Part shown: positions 31,462 to 33,503 of the stretch, piece after piece
Layout of the letters: the number at the start of each line of letters is the position of its first letter
Numbering within the stretch: position 1 is the stretch's first letter
NCBI GenBank assembly: GCA_016235675.1
Contig: JACRJN010000012.1
Location: 1 to 33,503 of the forward strand
Direction: 5' to 3'
DNA length: 33,503 nt
Origin: Candidatus Schekmanbacteria bacterium
GTDB taxonomy: Bacteria; SZUA-182
The notes under the pieces: generated by a model
Told to the model about the DNA's origin: nothing
The model's input: the letters and a program-made list of their open reading frames with translations, nothing else
Databases searched by the model: none
Position numbers and translations under genes: made by a program

Positions 31462-32216
31462 ATTTTCTCACATGTCAAGGCTAGACGACTACAGCGTTTC
31501 TCATTTGAAACCAATAAGTTATTCGTATAGTACTCATAAATAAGCCGTAATAATTTTTTATTGTTTAAGATAAATAGTTTATTGGACAGGATTTTTTTCG
31601 TGATTTTATTTTTATACGAATGCTGATTTAGATACCATATCTCTTTGATTTTAAAGTAGGGATAAAGTATCTGTACCAACTGCTGCTTGTCGAAATGCTG
31701 ATAATGCTTGGGCGAAACTTTTAAATTATTGCTCGGTACCGTTATAATAAAATACCCATTTCCAGTTAAATAATAGGCAATACTTTCCAAAAATTTATTT
31801 CTTCCCTCCGGGTTTATATGTTCCAGGACATCTATCAAGGTTATTATATCGAATTTTTCAGGAAATAGGCTTTTATCATTAATATCCGCGCAGATATATT
31901 CGACATGGGGATTCATTAAACCGGCAAGTTTGACGGCTTGAGCGGAATAATCTATACCGATTAATTTTTTACCTTCCGTTTTTTTATATAATTCGAAAAG
32001 AAATCTGCCATCGCCGCAGCCTACGTCCAATAAGCTGTTATAATTAAGGTTATTTATTATACCGAGCACAAAGCCCAGATAGGACAGATATTCATAACCC
32101 CAATCCAGATTTTTGACTTGGGTGAAAATTCCCTTATCATCAAATCTGGGGATATAATGATAAGGGAAATCATAACGGGATTCTTGTATTGATTGTACTT
32201 TGTCTAATGATTGCAT
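31458..32216 (-). CDS. SAM-dependent methyltransferase (class I)
   Basis: This 252-residue methyltransferase has the SAM-binding motif I LLDVGCGDGRFL near residue 60, motif II IGIDYSAQAV, the CADIND acidic position, and DIITLIDVLEHI as motif IV. The later block YFIITVPSNNLKVSPKHYQHFD is common in methyltransferases embedded in polysaccharide clusters. It sits between two GT4 genes with a four-base overlap and a six-base gap, so it likely methylates a sugar or terminates a glycan chain. It is more AT-rich than the kinase genes. The acceptor is unknown. Confidence 0.88.
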   Translation of the reverse strand: MQSLDKVQSIQESRYDFPYHYIPRFDDKGIFTQVKNLDWGYEYLSYLGFVLGIINNLNYNSLLDVGCGDGRFLFELYKKTEGKKLIGIDYSAQAVKLAGLMNPHVEYICADINDKSLFPEKFDIITLIDVLEHINPEGRNKFLESIAYYLTGNGYFIITVPSNNLKVSPKHYQHFDKQQLVQILYPYFKIKEIWYLNQHSYKNKITKKILSNKLFILNNKKLLRLIYEYYTNNLLVSNEKRCSRLALTCEKI

Positions 32217-32222
32217 AATGAC

Positions 32223-33302
32223 TTACAACAAAGACTCATATAAACTAAACATCTTTGCGCACATCGTTGCGGTAGAATAGCTTTGTTCGACAATTTTTCT
32301 ACCCTCTTTGCCCATTTGCCGGGTTTTCTCTCTATCTTTCAGCACAGTTATAATCTTCCCGGCCAAGTCTGCGGGATTATTTGGCTCAACCAGATAACCG
32401 TTTACCCCGTCTTTTATTACCTCGGTTACGCCTCCGACAGCGGTACCGATTACCGGTACTTCCATCGCCATGGCTTCAATAAAGGCTGTACCCAATGCTT
32501 CCTGAAGGGTAGGCAGTACAAAAACATCTATGGATTTTAAGACATTGGGAATATCCTGGCGCAACCCCAGCATTTTAATCTTTTTTTCCAACCCCGATTC
32601 TTTGATTTTTTTAGCAAGATTTTCCTGCTGAGGGCCGTTGCCGGCAAAAATAAAGTGCGCGTCCGGGAAAACATCCAAAATGGAAGGAACTGCTTCAAGC
32701 AAAATACGATGGCCTTTTTTCCCTCTCAAAATAGCTATTGTTCCGACTAAGGGGGTAGCGGCAGGCAGGTTTAATTCTTGTTTTAAACCACCGCTTACTT
32801 TATTCGGATCGAATTTCTCCAAATCCACGCCGGTGGGAATTGCCGCGATCTTATGGGAATCAATTCCCTCTTTTACTAAATAATCTTTCACATAACCGCT
32901 TACCGTAACGATTTTATGGGGCAGCAAACTATAGGTAATTTTGGAGGTAATCGGCAAAGCCAGATGCCTGGTGCGAACAATTACCGGCTTTTTACGGGAA
33001 AGCCTCCCGGCAATAGCCCCAAGCAGACTGTCTTTACCGCTGTGGGTATTGATAATATCGATGTTTTCCGTTTTTATCAGATCAAGCAACCGCTTTATGG
33101 CGACAAGATCATAGCTTTGCCTAATCGGGCAAGCAAAGACTTCCAGCCCTTCCGCCTTGGCCTTGATAGCCAGTTTGCTGTTCGGCTGACAAAATATCAA
33201 AACCCTGGCGCCCAGTTTTTTAAGACCGATAGCCTCCTGAAGCGTTCTATTTTCCTGCCCTCCCCATCCTTCGGAAGATTCAGTATGAATTACAGTAAAC
33301 AC
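32223..33302 (-). CDS. Glycosyltransferase family 4 (GT-B fold)
   Basis: This 359-residue GT4 enzyme has the N-terminal ESSEGWGGQENRTLQEA, as in LPS core and heptosyl/glucosyl transferases, then IINTHSGKDSLLGAIAGRL, and VSGYVKDYLVKEGI with IPTGVDLEKFDP (typical donor-domain entry). GTIAILRGKKGHRILLEA and the E-x7-E block PTLQEALGTAFIEAMAMEVPVIGTAVGG complete the fold. The start is a GTG at 33302; a GGGAGGT ribosome-like site lies about 14 bases away, a little far. It heads the three-gene polysaccharide cluster in this window. Beyond it to 33391 I see no gene. Confidence 0.9.
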   Translation of the reverse strand: MFTVIHTESSEGWGGQENRTLQEAIGLKKLGARVLIFCQPNSKLAIKAKAEGLEVFACPIRQSYDLVAIKRLLDLIKTENIDIINTHSGKDSLLGAIAGRLSRKKPVIVRTRHLALPITSKITYSLLPHKIVTVSGYVKDYLVKEGIDSHKIAAIPTGVDLEKFDPNKVSGGLKQELNLPAATPLVGTIAILRGKKGHRILLEAVPSILDVFPDAHFIFAGNGPQQENLAKKIKESGLEKKIKMLGLRQDIPNVLKSIDVFVLPTLQEALGTAFIEAMAMEVPVIGTAVGGVTEVIKDGVNGYLVEPNNPADLAGKIITVLKDREKTRQMGKEGRKIVEQSYSTATMCAKMFSLYESLL

Positions 33303-33391
33303 TTGGTTTGCGCTTTACCTCCCGATTTATTTCTAAAGTGATACCGAGAGTGTTGACATATAGATAGAAATTGTTTTTTCGTTCGTAGTTC

Positions 33392-33503
33392 GTAGTCCCA
33401 GCCCTTCAGGGCTGAACTTCAGGGCGTTAGCCCTGCAATTATGACTCTCAATACTTTCGGCGCGTTCCATATGAACACACCTTTTTTTGCAGCCCTAAGG
33501 GGC
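33392..33503. repeat. Partial GTAGTCCC element at the window edge
   Basis: It begins GTAGTCCCAGCCCTTCAGGG, like the element at 20875-21033, and shares its layout: a first hairpin, then an AGGGCGTTAGCCCTGCAAT hairpin. The copy runs off the window end. Confidence 0.75.

Noticed and set aside
7511-33503. Possible CRISPR arrays among the many short palindromes
   Set aside because: No array of identical direct repeats with regular unique spacers and no cas gene; copies are far apart, inverted in pairs and belong to different families.
1-33503. tRNA or rRNA genes
   Set aside because: I saw no cloverleaf with a GTTCRANNC T-arm motif and no rRNA-like sequence.

Overview
This window looks like accessory-rich chromosome of a Gram-negative, probably anaerobic bacterium. 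Lipid A/LPS genes (kdsA, lpxK), an Aas-like phospholipid remodelling enzyme, a lipoprotein with a clear lipobox and periplasmic proteins imply an outer membrane. An NfnAB-type ferredoxin:NADP transhydrogenase pair suggests anaerobic redox metabolism. I cannot fix the phylum. The intergenic space is densely packed with unrelated families of short palindromic repeats, as in some deltaproteobacterial and candidate-phylum genomes.

Layout. (1) 1-3113, minus strand: four toxin-antitoxin loci (MNT/HEPT, YefM/YoeB, BrnTA, VapBC) around a lone livH permease gene. In two of them (HEPT and VapC) the toxin is cut down to its first 13 or 30 codons. (2) 3138-7498, minus: a tightly packed set surE, ogt, TolB-like lipoprotein, PEGA/SUMF1 protein, cvpA, with hisC behind it (7691-8776). 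(3) 9093-11549, plus: nfnA-nfnB, split by a three-hairpin repeat and closed by a terminator. (4) 11611-12868: an AT-rich island with a small ORF and a SIR2-like gene bounded by perfect inverted repeats. (5) 12896-15956, plus: kdsA and an aas-like fusion gene. (6) 16235-18401: a DUF4412-like secreted protein and lpxK, divergently transcribed from good promoters. (7) 18476-29433, minus: a five-member phosphorelay array with hybrid kinase, free HPt, membrane-anchored double receiver, a frameshifted hybrid kinase with Cys-rich sensors, and a hybrid kinase with HPt. (8) 29434-30267: repeat-filled DNA with a truncated gene. (9) 30268-33302, minus: two GT4 glycosyltransferases around a methyltransferase, a surface-polysaccharide cluster.

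The most striking feature is the repeats. At least eight sequence-unrelated families share one design: two hairpins in inverted orientation around a variable spacer, like REPINs or MITEs. They have entered or abutted reading frames: the N-terminus of the PEGA/SUMF1 protein, the stop codons of lpxK and of the large kinase, the nfnA-nfnB gap, the junction of two kinases and a truncated gene at 30.2 kb. One family occurs with spacers of 1 bp, 58 bp and about 1.07 kb, and the largest spacer carries the complete SIR2-like gene. The best candidates for something new are that SIR2-like cassette and the phosphorelay array, with its pseudo-receivers and Cys-rich GAF/PAS sensors. All assignments come from reading sequence and recalled family motifs; no database search was run.
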